Assembly: GCA_029259695.1 (NCBI GenBank)
Contig: JAJDEQ010000101.1
Span: 18,061-82,060, forward strand
Origin: Planctomycetota bacterium
GTDB lineage: Bacteria > Planctomycetota > B15-G4
Reading direction: 5' to 3'
DNA: 64,000 nt
This document shows positions 42,101 through 57,100 of this stretch, in pieces. A program made the translations under genes and the position numbers. Within the stretch, counting starts at the first letter, position 1. The number at the start of each line of letters is the position of its first letter. The notes under the pieces are model-generated. The model made no database searches and had not been told where the DNA came from. It saw only the letters and a program-made list of their open reading frames with translations.

Positions 42101-45100
42101 GGCGACATCAACGGCGACGGTCACGACGAGATCGTGGTCGGCGGCGGCAACTCCTTCACCGTCTACTCGGGCCGCTCGGGCGCGGTCTTCTTCGGCGACT
42201 CGGGGCCGTGGGGCTACTTCGGTGACTTCGCCAACGGCGCGGGGGACATCGACGGCGACGGCGTGCCCGACGTCATCGTGGGCTCGGGCACCGACGGCTT
42301 CGTGGACGCGGGCGACGACCTCGTGCGCATCTACTCCGGCGCCGACGGCAGCGTGATCGCGGAGATCGACTGGTTCAACGGCGGATTCGACTTCCCCGCC
42401 GGCATGGGTCACGCCGTGGACGGCATGGGCCTGGTGAACGCCGACGCCACGGAGGACTTCCTGGTGGGCATCCCCTACGTCGGGAACGCCGGTGTGGGCG
42501 ACGACCACGGCACGAACGCCGGCCGCGTGCGGGTCTACTCGGGTGACGACACCAGCGTGATCCTCGAATGGGCCGGCGACCACATCGGCGACTTCCTGGG
42601 CTACACCGCCGCCAACGCCGGCGACGTGAACAACGACGGCAAGGACGACGTGATCGCCGGGACCGGCACGTTCTCCGAGGACGACGTGTACGCGCGCGTC
42701 TTCTCCGGCACGGCGGGCGGTCCGCTGCTCCACGAGTTCCGCGGCACGGCCACGGGCCAGCTCAACGTGGACGGCGCCGGCGACGTGGACGCCGACGGCT
42801 TCGACGACGTGATCGTCGGCTCCTGGATCGACCGCGCCGCCTGGGTCTACTCCGGCCAGACCGGCGAGGTCCTGATCGGTCTGCAGGGCGCCTTCAACAG
42901 CAACTTCGGCCAGTGGGTCAGCGCCGCGGGCGACATCGACGCCGACGGCCGCGCCGACGTGATCGTGGGGGCGCCCAGCGACGACACGGGTGCTCCCGAC
43001 GGCGGCCGCGCGTACGTCTACTCGGGCGTGCTGCCGCGCTGGGTCGATCTGGGTTTCGGCCTGTCAGGCGACACGACGCCCAAGCTTGAAGGCGTGGGTG
43101 ACCTCACCGCCGGCAGCGCCGGCTCCCTGACCATCTCCGACAGTCGCACGGGTGAGACGGGTGTGCTGTTCTTTGACCTCGGCGCACCGGGGTTCCTGCC
43201 CTTCAAGCAAGGCACCCTCGTGCCGGGCGTGAGCTTCGACCCGATCCCCTTCGTGGTCGGCGCCAACGACGAGTTCACCCTGAGCTGGCCGAGCTGGCCC
43301 GCCGGCATCCCACCCGAGACGCGCATCTACTTCCAGGCCTGGATCCAGGACGGCGGCGCCCCCGCCGGCGCGGTCGGTACGAACGGAGTGCGCGCTTCGA
43401 CTCCGTGAAGTGCGCGGCGTGAGGCTGCGTGGGGTGGGTGTCTACGCGAGGGAGCGGGGAACAGGGCGGGCTTTGTATTGCCTATCCTCTCGCGAGGCCC
43501 TCATCCGCATGCGACAGGAGACTTTCATGACCCGGACTCGCACCGCCGTCCCCACGCACTCCGGGGTGACAAGACGCCGCCGGCTCGCCCGCGCCGCGAC
43601 GCTTGTCGTGCTCGCGCTCGGCGTGACCGTCGCGTCCGCCAGCGCTCAGATCACCGAGAAACAAGCCATCGCGGCGTTGCGCACTGCCGGCAAGGCGGCG
43701 GTCAAGCAGATCAAGACCGACATCAAGACGGCTGGCGGTGTGTTCCAGATCCAGTTGGCCGCATTCCGCGCCGAGGTGAAGTCGGGGGATTACTCGGTCG
43801 ACAAGATGCTCACCATGCTCGGGCAACTCGACCAGCTTCAATCCGCGATCGCTCAGACCGTGAAGACCGAGCACAGCCTCGCGGTGAGTGCGGGGGCGGC
43901 CGCGACGCTGGGCATGTTCGCCAACGGCGTTCCGTTGAATGGAATCTACCCCACCGGGTTCTACTCGGGGTTCGGATCGGAACTCGAGCGGATCCGCCGA
44001 GACATCGAACGTACGGTCGCGCGCAGCCACGCGAAGTTCGTGAAGCGCCTCGCCCAGACGCGCGTCCTGCTCGAGAAACAAGCCGGGGTCGCGATGCAGT
44101 TCCGCGTTGCCCCGACGCTGCCCTTCAAGAAGACTTCGGTCGGGACGGGTTTCACCTTCAGCTTGTCCCAAGACGAGCCCCTCGTGCTCGACACGCTTGT
44201 GACGTTCAGCGCACTCGACACTGCCGACGACGGGCGCATGTGGGTGTCCGGGTACGCCGAAGTGGGTCTCGGGGACGTGCTGTTCAGCGGCACCCCCAGC
44301 CTCATCACGAACGATCCCATTGAGGTCGAACTCTCCACGGGGCGCTGGGCGAAGTTGTATGACTCGATCAGCGAGGGCAACTACGCGGTCAGGGTCAGGC
44401 AAGGCGTCGGGGCACAGTCCGTGATCGACACCATCGGCGTGCGCTGACGATCGGTGTGCGCTCGCGGCGCTTGCCCGGTAAGATCGCCACCATGCGTGCT
44501 CCCGCTCCGAGGCGTCTTCTTACGCGGATGACATGGAGCGCTTTCTTGGTGGCCGTCGCGCTGGCCTGTGGAAGCGAGAGTGGCACCTCCACAGGCGACG
44601 CCGATCCACGGGAGGGCTCCGTCCGTCCTCGCCCACCCGGAGACCTCCTGGCGGCAATCGACGAGGCCGTAGCGAGCTCGAATCACGCCGAAGTCGAGAG
44701 GTTGCTACGACGGTACGTGTCCGACAGCGTCTGCCCGGCGGTTGACAGGGTCGTTGTCGGTCTTCTCGGCCGGCTTCCAAGTCATCGGAATGACCTGCTC
44801 TGCCTTCGATACGAACTCGAGGATGCTCGCGAGCACTGTAGGGCCTGCGAACGAACGGGCATCAGTGCGCTCGGCTATCTGAGCGATGGGTGCGAGTACT
44901 CGTCGTGCGTGTCCGAGCGCTCGTGCGACCTGCAGGGGCACCGATGTGTCCCGTAGAGAGCGCGGCCAGCTCGGTTGGCGAACTCGCTCGGACTCAGGGT
45001 CGGTACACGAGTTCCACCGACGTCTCGATGCCCTCGGCGAGGTCGACGTCCGTCGTCGCGACGACGCGGGGCTCGAGACCGGCCGGGCGCAGGACCAGCC

Positions 45101-48100
45101 GTGCCTCGAAGCGGCCACCCGGGAGGCCGGTCAGGAGGAAGCACGCTGGTGAGCCGGGCGAACCTCGGCGGCCTGCGCTCGGTGCTGGGCGACGTCGAGG
45201 GAGCGTTGGAGGAGTACCAGGCGATCCTCTAGATCCAGCTCCGGGTCCTGGGCGAGGACCACCGCGACACGCAGCACACCCGCGCGAACATCGAGGTGCT
45301 CCAATGGAGGCTCGAGAACCAGCCGCCGTGAGGAGTCCCGCCTCGACTCGTCGTGATCAACCGGGCGGGCGCTGGTCTCTCGGTGCTGAGGAACCGCGCC
45401 GTGCCGCGAGCGAGCTGTTAGGGCGTCATGCGGAGGATCATCAGGCTCCGCCCTTCCATCTCTCCCGTGCCGCCTGATTGCCGCCAGCGTCCCTCGATGG
45501 CCTGCGACCCGTTGACGGTGACCAGCGCGACGCAGGTCAGGCCGCCGTCCGTGTCCGACGATGCGTTGCCGCGCTTGAAGCGCATCTCAGGGCCCTGGGC
45601 CACGCCACCTGCGTAGATCTGGAGCCAGACGACTCCGCCGGCCGCCTGTGAGGACACGCCGCCCGCCGTCCACGTCACGGCATAGGTCCCCGCGTCGGGA
45701 GTCAGCGTCATGCCGGCCGCGAGCACGTGCGAGCCCGACGTGGTCGTGATCAGGCTCTGACCGTGTGCGTCGGCGACGGTCGGCCCGGAGACCGGCACCC
45801 AATGGGAACCGTCCCACTCCAAACGGTCGCCCGTGGAGGGAGCCCCGGTCGTCGTGTCGACGTCGGCGAGGTGATCGATGGCGAGCGTGTTGCCGCCCAC
45901 CTTGTAGCTCCCGGAGACATTCGCGTTCCCAGCGACATCCAGCTCCTCTCCGGGAGTGTGCTTTCCAATACCGATCTTGCGTCCCTGCGTCACCGTGAAG
46001 GCAGGTGCCCAAGTCGTTCCCGAATCACTGCTGGCAGAGATCCCGAAGATCGTCTTGTCCAACGTGTTCGCGTCTGCCCCGAAGACGACGGCCTGCCTCT
46101 TGCTGCCGTCCTGGAAGGTGAGCACCGCTCTCCCGATGTCGGCGGTGTCGACGTTCAGGTTGTATTCGTCGGTGTTCGTGGTGTCATCCACGTAGAGCTC
46201 GACGTGGTTCGACTGACCGATGTTCTTTCTGCGGATTTCGAAGAAGTGGGATGGGGCGGTCCCGATTCCGACATCACCGTTCGGCTCGATGCGAACCCTC
46301 GACGCATTGCTCGTCTCCAGGTCCAGAGCGAAGGCGTCGGTGTTGCCCAGTGATCTGTCGGCTCCGCCGGCCTCGCCGCCGTCAGTGAAGTCCCCTCCGC
46401 CCGGGATGGTGATGGTCACCTCATCAGAGGTGGGTTCTGTTGCGGCGACTCCGTCACCTACGAATGTCAGTTTCCGGGTTGCCGTGGTGAGCGACGTCGA
46501 TTCGTCGACGACTTCAACGCTTTGACCCGCGGGTCCTGCGAGGCCCGTCGGACCGGTGGCGCCCGCCGGGCCGGTTGCGCCGTCGGGACCGGTCGCTCCC
46601 GCGGGTCCGGTCGCGCCGTCGGCTCCGTTCGCGCCAGCAGGTCCGGTCGCACCAGCGGGGCCGGTTGCGCCAGCGGGTCCGGTCGCACCCGCGGGTCCGG
46701 TCGCGCCGTCGGTTCCGTTCGCGCCCGCGGGCCCGGTCGCGCCAGCGGCTCCCGTGGAACCCGCAGGTCCCGTGGAACCCGCAGGTCCCGTGGAGCCGGC
46801 AGGTCCCGTGGAGCCGGCAGGTCCGGTGGCACCGGTCGGGCCCTGCGGGCCTGCCGCGCCGGCGACGCCCTGCACACCCTGGGGTCCCGTTGCTCCGGTG
46901 GGGCCTTGCGCGCCCTGCGGACCCGTCGCGCCGGTGAGTCCCTGCGATCCTTGCGCGCCCGTCGCGCCTGTCAGGCCCGGCACGCCCTGGGGTCCGGTTG
47001 CTCCGGCCGCGCCTTGCACGCCCTGGGGTCCGGTTGCTCCAGCCGCGCCTTGCACGCCCTGCGGTCCCGTTGCTCCGGTAGGCCCTCGAACACCTTGCGG
47101 TCCCTGGGCACCCGTGGCGCCGGCCACACCGGGCGAGCCTTCGGTACCGGCGGGGCCCTGCGCACCCGTGGGACCCAGCGCACCCGTGGGACCCAGCGGG
47201 CCCTCGGTGCCGGTCGGCCCACGCGGGCCTGACGCGCCGTCCGCACCCTGCGGCCCGGCGGGACCGACGGCGCCGGCGGGCCCCGGGAATCCAACCGGTC
47301 CTGTCGGACCGGGCACACCGCTACTGGTTCCGTCCATCAGGATCACGTCGAGCCGCGGCGGGTGGCCCGGGCCCTTGTGCTCCTTGCTGTTGATGATGAA
47401 GTCGGCCTCGCCGCCTTCGTCCGGGACCAGCGCGACGCCGTGCTTGGGCAGCGCACCGCTGATCCAGTCCCGCACCAGCTCCGTCACGTCCAGCGTCACG
47501 TCGCCGCGGATGTCGTCCTTGGTGATCGGGATGTCCTCGATGAAGGGGGCGCCGATCAGGGGTTCGTTCTGCCCGCTGAGCGTCTTCTCGCTCCAGGGCT
47601 CGAGCACCGGCGCGAGGTCGAACGTGCCTTCCTTGCGCACCCTGCTCACGTACAGCCACAGCGTCGCGTAGGCCACGTCGCTGCTCTTGATGTTCGGCGG
47701 CAGGTGCAGCATGTCGAGGTCGAGGTACACCGTCGACTTGCCCGACTTCACGCGCAGCACCTTGGCCTTGCCCTTGATCTTCTTCGAACCGTGCACCGTG
47801 TACGTGTCGCCCTTGGTCACGACCCCGGCCACGCCCAGGACCAGACCCATGGCGAGCAACGCGAGAATCAGGGCTCGGGGCTTCGCGTTGCGCTTGGGCT
47901 TCGGGTCGCGCTTGTTCTCTTGGGCTTCGGACACGGGTTTCTCCTGGGATGCTGGCGCCTGGGGGTCGCCAGATCCTGGATCGGCGTATTCGAGGCTCTT
48001 CGGCAGCCGGCGCGCCCGGCCTGAAGCGCCAATCGGGTGCACTCTCGGGGCCCCTCAGGCCCCTCCAGGACCGCGATCTCCGCACCGGAATGCGCGCGGG

Positions 48101-51100
48101 TGCGGAACGCTCAGGAAGGCAACCGGCGCGAAGGACGCCGCGGGCTCACGCCGTGTCGACGAACCGTGTCCGGACGGGGCGCTTCAGCCGGCCAGGAAGA
48201 CCTTCCAGCCCGCCGCTCGCGTGAGGCTGATGACCGGGAACAGCGCGCGCTCACCCTGCACGTAGATGCCGCCGGGGTCGAACTCGAGCTGCTCGCCGAG
48301 TCCACCGGGTGCGTCATAGCGGAGCTCGAAACCGGAGCCGGTCCACGTCGCTTCCTCGTCCAGCGCCGGGAGGATCCACACCTCGCCGTGGCTGCGCAGG
48401 CGCATCTGCTCCGGGCGAACGAGTGTCTGCTCCCCGTCGGCGCCGTCGATCGTCAACCTGATGGTCAGGCTGTGCTCGGGCAGCGGGTCGTACCAGATCC
48501 ACGAGAAGAGGAAGTAAGGGAGGATCCAGACGTAGGGAAGCGGGCCCGCGGCCACCGGATACGGCGAGTAGTCCTGCACGTCGACGATCAGCACGACGTC
48601 CCCGGGCTCCGACGCGACGTAGAACGTCGGGCCTGCGTAGGTCGTGTAGTGACTCGAAGGCCGGAGCTCGCCGCGTTCGGCGGACATCGAGTAGTAGGAC
48701 TCCCTGATGATGCCGTGGCACCCGGCCGAGGACACGGCGAGCAGTGCGATCACGGTGAAGCGCTGCCATGCGTTCATGGGTGGGCTCCCTAGTCGAACAC
48801 TGCGTCCAGGTCCGCGCCGTCGAGCCGGCGCGAGCGCTTCCAGGCCACGATCACCGAGCGGATGATGCCCCAGCCGATGAACGCCGGGAGGACGCCGAGG
48901 CCCGGCGGCAGGGTGAAGTTGGCCGACGCGCCCCAGAAGGCCCCGACGAACCCGAGCACCAGGAACAGCAGGCCGAGGGCGAAGGCCGGCATGACACACA
49001 GCTTGTCGAAGGTGTTGAGGCGGGGCGTGTTGGCCCCGCGGGGCAGTGCGTCGTCCGGCTGCGCGACGTGCGCGGCGCCGGGCGCGGGCTGACGCGGCGG
49101 CACCGAACCGGCTTCCAGTTCACCGGCCGACGGGGGGACGGTCCCCTGGGCACCGCAGGCTTCGCAACCGGCCGACTCGCCCGGCTGCATGAACGTCGTG
49201 ACGAGTTGCCCGCACGCGGGGCAAGGGTAGGCGCGCGGCATGGGGTGTCCCTCCTTCCCTTGGGTGACGGATTCTACGCCCACTCGGGCTGGTCACTGGA
49301 GCCCGACGATGGCAGCGGGCCGAGTTTGCGGCGTCGTGCGATTCCGCGAGACGGACACCGGCGTTTCCTGATTCAGGTCCTGGGGCACGAGGAACGAAGG
49401 CCCCGGACGCCGCCGATCCAGGAGACCGCCATGACCCGCCGACCGCTCACCCTCACGCTGCTGGCCCTGTTGGCCGGCCTCGCCGCCGCCCCGGCCCGCG
49501 CCGACACCCTGCGGGTGCCCCAGGACTTCGCCTCGATCCAGGGGGCCGTCGCTGCGGCGGCGGACGGGGACGAGATCCTGATCTCGAAAGGCAGCTACGA
49601 CCCGTTCGTCATCGACGGCCGCAACGACCTCACCGTGCGCGCCAAGGGCAAGGTCGTGCTGACGGCACCGCTGGGTGCCGACGGCGCGTCCGTGGCGGCG
49701 GTGATCGTCGACTCCAGCGGCATCGTCCTCTCGCGCCTGCGCTTCGAGAGCATCGTCGGTGACGCCGTCACCGTGGACTCCAGCAACGGCGTGCTGCTGG
49801 AGAAGCTGCGGATCGACTCCGTGTCCGGCTACGGCATCTGGGTCACCGGGAGCAACGACGTCACGGTCGAGAAGACACGCATCGAGATCACCGGTGCCGA
49901 CGGGATTCGCACCGACGCCTGCACGGGTGTCACCGTCGACAGGTGTCTCATCCGCTACGCCGGCAATGACGGCGTCGCGTTCTCGGCCGGCAACCCCGCG
50001 GAGCCGACGCACGGCTCGGTCGTGTGCCGCACGCGCATCCTCGACCCGGGTGACGATGGCGTGGACGTGGACGGCGACGGCAACCTCTTCGAGCGCGTGA
50101 TCGTCAAGGGCGCCGGGGAGGACGGCTTCGAGGTGGACAAGGACGGCGCCGGCTCCGGCAACACCTTCCTCATGTGCCGCGCCATCAAGCCTGACTACCG
50201 GGGCTTCGCCATCTACGGCTCGGCCAACACCCTCGAGAAGTGCATCTCCATCCAGGTCGGCCACGACGCCATCGTGCTGCGCGGCGCGGGCGGCCACACG
50301 GCCACGTCCTGCAAGTCGGTCAAGCCCTGGTACGACGGCCTGTACACGTCCGCGGGCTCCGACGGCAACACGCTCACGGGCAACCGGGTCGTCTCGCCCG
50401 GCGACGACGGCATCGACGTGCGCTCGAGCGGGAATCTCATCGAGGGCAACAAGGTCGGCGGCGCCGACCAGTTCGGCTTCGAGGTCACCGAGACCGGCAA
50501 CACCTTCACCGGCAACAAGATCAAGGGCAGCAAGCAGTTCGACATCTTCGACAGCGAGCTGGGTCTCGGGAACACGTACACCGACAACACGCTCAAGACG
50601 TCGAACCTGCTGTAGGTTGTCGTCGGTGCGCCGTCCGAGGCGCCCTGGACTCGGCGCCACGAACTCGGCTACATCCGCTGAGTCACGGGTCCGCGGCCCG
50701 CGATCGGACACCGGCGGGGGGCGCGCAGGTCGGCCATAGGGCTGCGGGGCGTTGACCTCGCGCCGGATGTCCCGCTAACGTCCCGGTTCACTCGGGCGCG
50801 AGGCGGGCAGCTTCGCGCACAGGGGAAGCCGCATGGTGCGCGTCACCTTCACCGCGAATCTGGAGCGGCACCTGTCGGTGCCCGCGGCGGACGTGGAGGG
50901 CGCGACGGTGCGTGAGGTGCTCGATGCGGTGTTCGCGATCAACGAGCCGTTGCGCTCGTACGTGCTCGACGACCAGGGCGCGCTGCGCAAGCACGTGAAC
51001 GTGTTCGTGAGCGGGACCCAGGTCCGCGACCGCGGAGATCTCAGCGACGCCGTACGGGGCGACGCCGACGTGTACGTGATGCAGGCGCTCTCGGGCGGCT

Positions 51101-54100
51101 GAAACCGATGGATGTGGGCGGCCGCGTCACCGACCGGGTGGGGGGCAGCCGAGGAGGAGCAGCATGAGCGACCGGATCTTCGCAGCCACCCGCAAGGGCC
51201 TGTTCACCATCGAGCGACGCGGTGGGGGGCGCTGGGAGGTGAGCGCCACCGAGTTCCTGGGGGACAACCTGTCCCTGATCAGCGTCGACCCCCGCGACGG
51301 CACGCTGTACGCCGCCCAGGACCTGGGCCACTACGGCACGAAGTTCCAGCGCTCCGACGACGGCGGCGGCAGCTTCACCGAGGTGGGCAAGCCCACCTAC
51401 CCCGAGAAGCCCGAGGGGCTCGAGGACCGGGACGCCGCCGGCAAGGAGGTGCCCTGGAACTGCGAGAAGATCTGGGCCTTCGCGGCGGGCGGCGACGACG
51501 AACCGGGAGCCCTGTGGTGCGGCACGATCCCCGGCGGGTTGTTCCGCAGCAACGACCGCGGCGACAACTGGACGCTGGTCGAGAGCCTGTGGAACGAGCC
51601 CCGGCGCAAGCAGTGGTTCGGCGGCGGCGCCGACATGCCGGGCATCCACTCGATCTGCGTGGACCCGCGGGACAGCAAACACGTGGCCCTGGGCATCTCC
51701 TGCGGCGGCGTGTGGGTCACCCGCGATCGGGGCGAGACCTGGGACTGTCGCGCCGACGGCATGCGCGCCGCGTACATGCCCCCCGAGCAGGCGTTCGACC
51801 CGGTGATCCAGGATCCGCACTGCGTGGTGCAGTGTCGCAGCGCCCCGGACGTTCTCTGGGCTCAGCACCACAACGGCATCTTCCGCACCACCAACGGTTG
51901 CGAGCAGTGGACCGAGATCGAGAGCGCCCAACCGTCGAGCTTCGGCTTCGCGGTGGCGGTGCACCCGAACGATCCCGACACGGCCTGGTTCGTGCCGGCG
52001 ATCAAGGACGAGGCGCGCTACCCGGTCGACGGCCAGGTGGTGGTCACGCGCACCCGGGACGGCGGCAAGAGCTTCGAGGTGCTGCGCGAGGGGCTGCCCC
52101 AGCAACACGCCTACGACCTCACCTTCCGCCACGCGCTCGATGTCGATGGAGACGGTGAGCGCCTGGTCTTCGGCACGACCACGGGTTCGCTGTGGGTCAG
52201 CGAGGACCAGGGCGACCAATGGCACCCGGTGTCACACCACCTGCCGCCGATCCACAGCGTGACCTTCGCCTGAACGGCGTCAGCTTGCCGAGACGAGCAT
52301 GCCCTCGGCCAGGCCGTCGGCGGTGGCCTGGTCGACGAGTTCGGCCACGAGCCGCAGGGCGAAGGGCAGCGACGTCCCCGGGCCGCGGCTGGTGAACACC
52401 GTGCCGTCGACCACCACCGCCTGTTGCTGGTAGTCGGCGCCGGGCAGCTTGTCCTCGAAGCCCGGGTACGAGGTGGCCTTCTTGCCGGCCAGCACGCCCG
52501 CCTGGGCCAGGGCCATGGGCGCGGCGCAGATCGCGGCCAGCCGGCCGCCGCGCGCGTGCTGCCGCGTCACCAGGGCCTGCACGGCGGGGTCGTCGCGCAG
52601 GTGGGCCGAGCCGGGCATGCCGCCGGGCAGGATGACCATGTCCCAGCTCTCGTCGCCGGCGTCGGCCAGCAGGTTGTCGGCGGTCATGGGGATGCCGTGG
52701 GCACCGGTCACGTCGGTGCTCGAGACGCCGAGCGTGACCACGTCCACCTCGGCGCGGCGCAGCACGTCGATCAGGGTCACCGCTTCGATCTCTTCGAAGC
52801 CCTCGGCCAGCAGGACACAGACACGCGCCATGGGAAACGCTCCTTCGGGAACCGGGTTCTCGCGTCGGCCAGCACCGCCGCGCGACCCGCCATCGTAGCC
52901 GATGGGCGGCCGCGCTAGGCTGGTCGTCGTGCCCCGTCCCGTCAGCAACCCGCCCAACCCCTGGCTCGGCAGCCAGGTGGAGTTTCTCGGCGAACCGCCG
53001 CCGGCGGAGCTGGTGGTGTACGCCGAGGACGCGCGCTCGATCGTGTCCGCCAACGAGAGCGAGGACGTCCCCTTCCGCTGGAGCGTCAACCCGTACCGGG
53101 GCTGCTACCACGCGTGCGCCTACTGCTACGCGCGCACCACGCACCAGTACCTGGGCTGGGGCGCGGGCACCGACTTCGATCGGCGCATCGTGGTCAAGAC
53201 CAACGCCGCCGAGCTGCTGCGCAAGCACTTCGACAAGCCGAGCTGGAAGGGCGACCCGATCACCTTCTCGGGCGTCACGGATTGCTACCAGCCGCTGGAG
53301 GCCAGCTACGAGCTGACCCGCCGGTGTCTCGAGGTGGCCCTCGCCTACCGCAACCCCGTCAACGTGATCACCAAGGGGGCGCTGGTGCGGCGGGACGTGG
53401 ACCTGCTGGCCGAGCTGGCCCGGGTGACCCGGGTCGAGGTGTTCATGAGCGTGCCCTTCGCGGACGACCGCATGGCCGCGCTGATCGAGCCCACCGCGAG
53501 CGCGCCCTCCGCGCGACTGGAGGCGCTGCGCATCCTGGCGGACGCCGGGGTGCCCACCGGGGTCGCCGTGGCGCCGGTGATCCCCGGGCTCAACGACTCG
53601 GAGCTGCCCGAGGTGTTGGAGCGGGCGGCGGCGGCGGGAGCGCGGCGCGCCTTCACCAACTGCCTGCGGCTGTCGGGCGAGGTGCGCGACGTGTTCCTGG
53701 AGCGCGTGCGGGAAGCGCTGCCGTTGCGCGCCGAGAAGATCCTGTCCGCCGTGCGCGACGTGCGCGGCGGGCGACTCAACGAGAGTCGCATCGGCCGGCG
53801 CATGGAGGGTGCCGGGCCCCGCTGGGACGCCGTGGCCGCGGTCTTCGCCGCCCACTGTCGTCGGCTCGGCCTGGTGCCCTCGCAGGACGAGATCACGGGT
53901 CCGCCCACCTTCCGCAGACCCTCGGGGCAGCGCGGCCTGTTCGACGATCTCACGGCCCCATGAGAGCGCGCCGCCAACACCCACAGCGACGGTTTGCCGA
54001 GAGCACGGCGGACTCGCCCCGATGACCACGACCCTCGACCCCGACGCCTTCGACGCGCTCACCTTCGACTGTTACGGCACGCTGATCGACTGGGAGAGCG

Positions 54101-57100
54101 GCATCCTGGGTGCCCTGGAACCGGTGCTGGAGCGGCACGGCATCGACTGCGGCCGCGACGAGTTGCTGCGGCACTACGGCGCCGCCGAGTCCGCGCTGCA
54201 AGCGGGGGAGTACCGCTCCTACCGCACGGTGCTCGCCGGCGTGATGGACGAGCTGGGGCGCGTGCTGGGCTTCACGCCGAGCTCGTCGGAGCGGGACGCC
54301 CTGGGCGAGTCACTGGCGAACTGGCCGGCCTTCCCGGACACGGTCGACGCCCTCACGCGGCTCGCACGGCACGTGCGCCTGGGCATCGTCTCGAACATCG
54401 ACGACGACCTGTTCGCCCACAGCCACGGGCGCCTCGGCGACCACTTCACCTGGATCGTGACGGCCGCCTCGGCCCGGGCCTACAAGCCGGCCCTCGCGGT
54501 CTTCGAACAGGCCGAGCGGCGCCTCGCCGTGCCCCGCGCCCGCTGGCTGCACGCGGGCCAGAGCGTGTTCCACGACGTCGTCCCCGGCCGCGCCTTCGGC
54601 CTCACCACGGTGCTGGTGGAACGTCGCGGCAGCGGCGCCACGCGCCCGGTGCAAGGCGAACCGCACTACCGCGTGCCCGACATGGCCGCACTGGCCGCGC
54701 TGCTCGGCGTCTGACGTCGGGGGCGGGTGGCCCTACCGCCGGGCCGCCTTGGTCGCGGCGTAGCGCTCCGCGGCGTCGAGCAGTTCGTCGTCGGCGTCGG
54801 GCAGGTCGGCGGCCCAGCCGCGGTAGTGGGCCAGCACGTCGGCTGCCACGTCCCGTCCCGCGCTCGCGGTGATCGAGCCCAGGAAGCGCACCATGTCCTC
54901 GGTGCGTGCCGAGCGCTTGCGCCAGCCCCACGAGGCGAGGTCGAAGGCGATCGGGCGGGGGCTGGCGGCGAGGAAGTTGCGCGTGAGTGCGTCGCCGTGG
55001 GTCAGGCCCGCCGCGTGGATGCCGGCCAGCAGTTGGGCCGTGGCGCGCAGTCGTTCCACGTCGCCGTCGGCGGCGAAGGCCTCGGCCACGGTGGGGACGT
55101 CCTCGCGCCGGGTGACGACGGCACCCCATTCGTGCAGGCCGGCCCGGCGCGCCTCGCCGAACATGAGCAGCTTGACCGTGGGCACGCTGCGGCGGTTGAA
55201 GGCCACGTAGCCGTTGCCCTCGCGCTCGGCGCGTCCCGCACGCAGCCGTCGCAGCAGACCGTGCTTGGGGCGCCTGCGGTAGATCTTGACCACGGCGCTG
55301 CCACCGCCGGGCAGCTCGGGGTGCAGGAAGTCGTCGTGGTCGTTGGCGGCGATCGTGCGCCAGAGTCCGGCGGCCCACTCGTCGTCGAGTTGCCAGTCGA
55401 CCCACACCCGGGTGCCGTCGATGGAGCGGGCGCGCAGGCTGCCGCGGATCTCCTCCGGCATCAGATGCCGCCCCGCAACAGCCCGCTGGCGTTGGACGTG
55501 AGCGACAGGCTGTCGCGCAACCGTTCGGCCAGCCCTTGCTCGAGATCGACGACCACCGCGTTGCTGCGTTCGCCTGCACCGGCGGTGGCGACGTGCAACG
55601 TGGCCAGCCCGAGACGACGCTGGAACGGAGAGCTGCTGACGCTCACCGACTGCACCTTCTCCTGGGGCACGATCCACATGCGCCGGGTCCACATGCCGGC
55701 CCGAGCGAACAGGAACTCGTCGTCGCAGTGCCAGCGCAGGGCGGAGTAGCGCCAGCGGGCCAGGGCGTAGGCGGCCAGCAGGAACACGGGCGCGGCGCCG
55801 GCGAGCAGGGCCGGCGCGGGGTCGAGGGCGAACGCGAGGGGTGTCAGCAGCAGCGTGCCCAGCAGGCAGAAGCGGATGAAGCCGCGGCGCACGGCGAGCG
55901 GCGAGACCGGCTGCAGGGGCACGTCGTCGAGACGCAGGTGGGGCAACACGGCCCGGCTGAACGCGGCCGTCTCGCTGCGGGGCATGAGCGGACTGAGCGT
56001 GACCGCGCCGCCGGCGGTGTTCTCGTCGGCGGCGCCGGCCGTGTCGGCCGTGACCGAGTTCAAGCCGGCCAGGCGGTGCAGCACGTTCGACTCGAGCCGC
56101 AGGACCTGCAAGCGCACCAGCGGCACGACGGCCTCATGGCGCGTGAGCAGCCCGTACGCGCAGCGCAGTTCGTCCCCCAGCCGACTGAGCGTGAAACCGT
56201 GGTAGCGGATCAGCGTGAGCGTGATCGACACGAGCCAACCGGCCAGCAGGAACGCGAGGGCCACCGCCACGGCCACCACGATCTGGTTGGCCCAGTCGAT
56301 GCCCGGCAACTCGTGGGCGAGTTCCTTGGCGGTCTGCTTGACGCGCTCCTCGGCCGCGTCGCCCGCGAACTCGAGCAGGCCGAAGATGCCGGCCACGATC
56401 ACACCCACCCGGTTCTCGGTGGCGCCGGCCAGCAGCAGTTCGCCGAGGCTGGAGCTGCGCAGGACCTGGGGCACGGGGCCGCCCGGCTTGTGGCTCGTGC
56501 GTCCGGCCCGGTCGAGCAGGTCGCTGCGGAACAGCTCGGCCTGGGATACGCCGACCACCGACAGGTGGGCCTCGCTGCCCTCGGCGCCGGCGGTCTCCAC
56601 CCGCACTTCGGTCACGCCCATCAGGCGGTGCAGTGGTGTGCGCTTGAGATCGATGTTCTGGATGCGCGCGATGGGGATCGTGCGGTCGCGTCGGAACAGC
56701 ATGCCGGTGCGGATCACCAGCTTGTCGTCGGCGATGCCGTAGTACGTGAACACGTAGCGGAAGATGCTGGCGATCACCGAGGTGCCGCCGGCGATGCCCG
56801 CGAACCAGAGCAGGTTGCGCGAGGTCTCGTCGGCGGACGACGCCACGAACACGGCCACCAGCGGCAGCGCCATGGAGCGCAGCACCGTGGGGATCTTCAC
56901 GATCACCGTGGCCGGGTGCAGGCGGCGCAGGGCGGAGACGGGAGTCGGGGCCTCGCTCATGGTGCGCCGTCGAACGACTCGTCCGGTGGGATCACGGCGT
57001 CCAGGTGTGCGCTGGCGTTGGCGTTGGCGCTGGCGTTGGGTGTGCCCGCGGCGCCGTGCTCGGCCCGGATCAGCAGCTCTTCGCGCAGGTGTTCCGCCAC